From: Haladaptatus salinisoli
GTDB lineage: Archaea > Halobacteriota > Halobacteria > Halobacteriales > Haladaptataceae
NCBI RefSeq assembly: GCF_020614375.1
Contig: NZ_CP085328.1
Span: forward strand, 124,001-188,000
DNA length: 64,000 nucleotides
Direction of reading: 5' to 3'
Shown in pieces: positions 63,451-64,000 of the stretch (position 1 is the stretch's first letter; each line of letters starts with the position of its first letter). The translations under genes were made by a program, and so were the position numbers. Under the pieces are notes generated by a model that was given only the letters and a program-made list of their open reading frames with translations, was not told where the DNA came from and did no database searches.

Positions 63451-63819
63451 ATGACCTCAAGTAATGACCACACCGATGATGGTACTAGACTTGCACAAGA
63501 TGGAAATGAAACCGACGATCCCGACTTGACCTTTGTAACACAGGCTCACTATGACCGCGAGAGCCATCGCGATCTCACCACCGAAATCATCTTCGCGATC
63601 GCGGATGCCGAAGATGTTGCTCCAACCGAGCTCAAGGATCCCCCGTTATACGAGTGTGTAGATATCGCCGCGATCAAAGACGGATTTTTCGGGCCGAAAG
63701 TTGCAGGTCATTCACGGGATAGCAAGGGGAGTGTTTCCTTCCGATATAATCAGTATCACGTTGAGGTTGCTAGTGACGGCTGGATTACTGTCTCCGCGCC
63801 TTCTGCGGGCGGGGACTGA
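63451..63819 (+). CDS. HalOD1-domain protein
   Basis: 122 residues: an acidic N-terminal extension (DDGTRLAQDGNETDDPDL), then DLTTEIIFAIADAEDVAPTELKDPPLYECVDIAAIKDGFF and SVSFRYNQYHVEV, the HalOD1 pattern. Follows the DUF7344-like gene on the same strand. Confidence 0.82.
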   Translation: MTSSNDHTDDGTRLAQDGNETDDPDLTFVTQAHYDRESHRDLTTEIIFAIADAEDVAPTELKDPPLYECVDIAAIKDGFFGPKVAGHSRDSKGSVSFRYNQYHVEVASDGWITVSAPSAGGD

Positions 63820-64000
63820 CTCCACTCAGCGGTATCGTTTGTGGCCGTGAGGAACGGAGTCACACGTGGAGTGTAGGACGTTCTTCAAATAATGGTCTAT
63901 GTCCAGCCAGAACTTTATATGACTAGCGTGTAGGCCTCTAACGGAGAAGCAAGAACATACTGTGTATCCGTTTCCAGGGCGCGGAGACGAACCTTTCAGA
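63820..64000. other. Right edge, no gene seen
   Basis: Spacer after the HalOD1 gene; an AT-rich tract (CTTTATATGACTAG, 63912-63925) could be a promoter for a gene beyond the window. Confidence 0.3.

Noticed and set aside
1..64000. tRNA or rRNA genes
   Set aside because: No tRNA-like cloverleaf with a GTTCRANNC box and acceptor stem, and no rRNA-like conserved block, was noticed on reading; a covariance-model scan would be decisive.

Overview
The window is a haloarchaeal (class Halobacteria) accessory region, probably part of a secondary replicon or a large integrated island. The evidence is the strongly acidic proteins, ATGA/GTGA gene overlaps, TATA-box promoters placed so that transcripts start at or near the start codon, and many Halobacteria-restricted families (HalOD1, DUF7344-, DUF7521-, DUF7512- and DUF7282-like, Lrp/AsnC-TRASH regulators, halocyanin-like cupredoxins). 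No rRNA, tRNA, CRISPR array or intact insertion sequence was seen.

Region by region. (1) 0-2.8 kb is gene wreckage: a SnoaL-like gene cut by the left edge, a small membrane-protein pseudogene, small zinc-finger ORFs and a broken SprT-like gene. (2) 2.8-31 kb is a metal island. Copper genes come first (Cys-rich four-helix protein, two Lrp-TRASH regulators, YHS-domain permease, a Met-rich secreted protein, CopA, a CopZ-like chaperone). Redox and stress genes follow (VKOR-SPW protein, DoxX, cupredoxins, FAD-Rieske oxidoreductase, OGG-like glycosylase), then transporters for Ni/Co, Fe/Mn and Zn (NicO, VIT1, ZIP) and a K+-channel-like protein. (3) 31-43 kb is a sulfane-sulfur island: TusA, two DsrE proteins, two rhodanese-MBL proteins, split YeeE/YedE transporter halves, a TauE exporter with a tiny partner, a Cys-containing HTH regulator, thioredoxin and thioredoxin reductase, and a CoA-disulfide-reductase-like flavoprotein. 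Short TATTGT..ACAATA-type dyads recur in its promoters and may define a regulon. (4) 43-54 kb holds a primase-like fragment, a GGGP synthase, and a conjugation (type IV secretion) operon: VirB2-like, VirB6-like, VirB4 ATPase, an unrecognised protein, and a VirD4-like ATPase. It is read divergently from a small HTH/membrane-protein pair through a mirrored operator-promoter. (5) 54-64 kb mixes a broken esterase, an NmrA-like protein, HTH regulators, a repeat-rich non-coding field around a VapBC toxin-antitoxin pair, LtrA and a DUF7344/HalOD1 pair.

How it fits together: metal import/export and storage, thiol/persulfide chemistry, and redox repair are functionally linked, since copper and other soft metals attack thiols and iron-sulfur clusters. 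Both islands sit next to DNA-transfer genes, which fits a mobile stress-resistance region. Remnants of IS200/IS605-type ends, five genes broken by one or a few stops or frameshifts, and three copies of a 19-bp palindrome point to repeated insertion and decay. All functional calls come from reading motifs; no database search was run.
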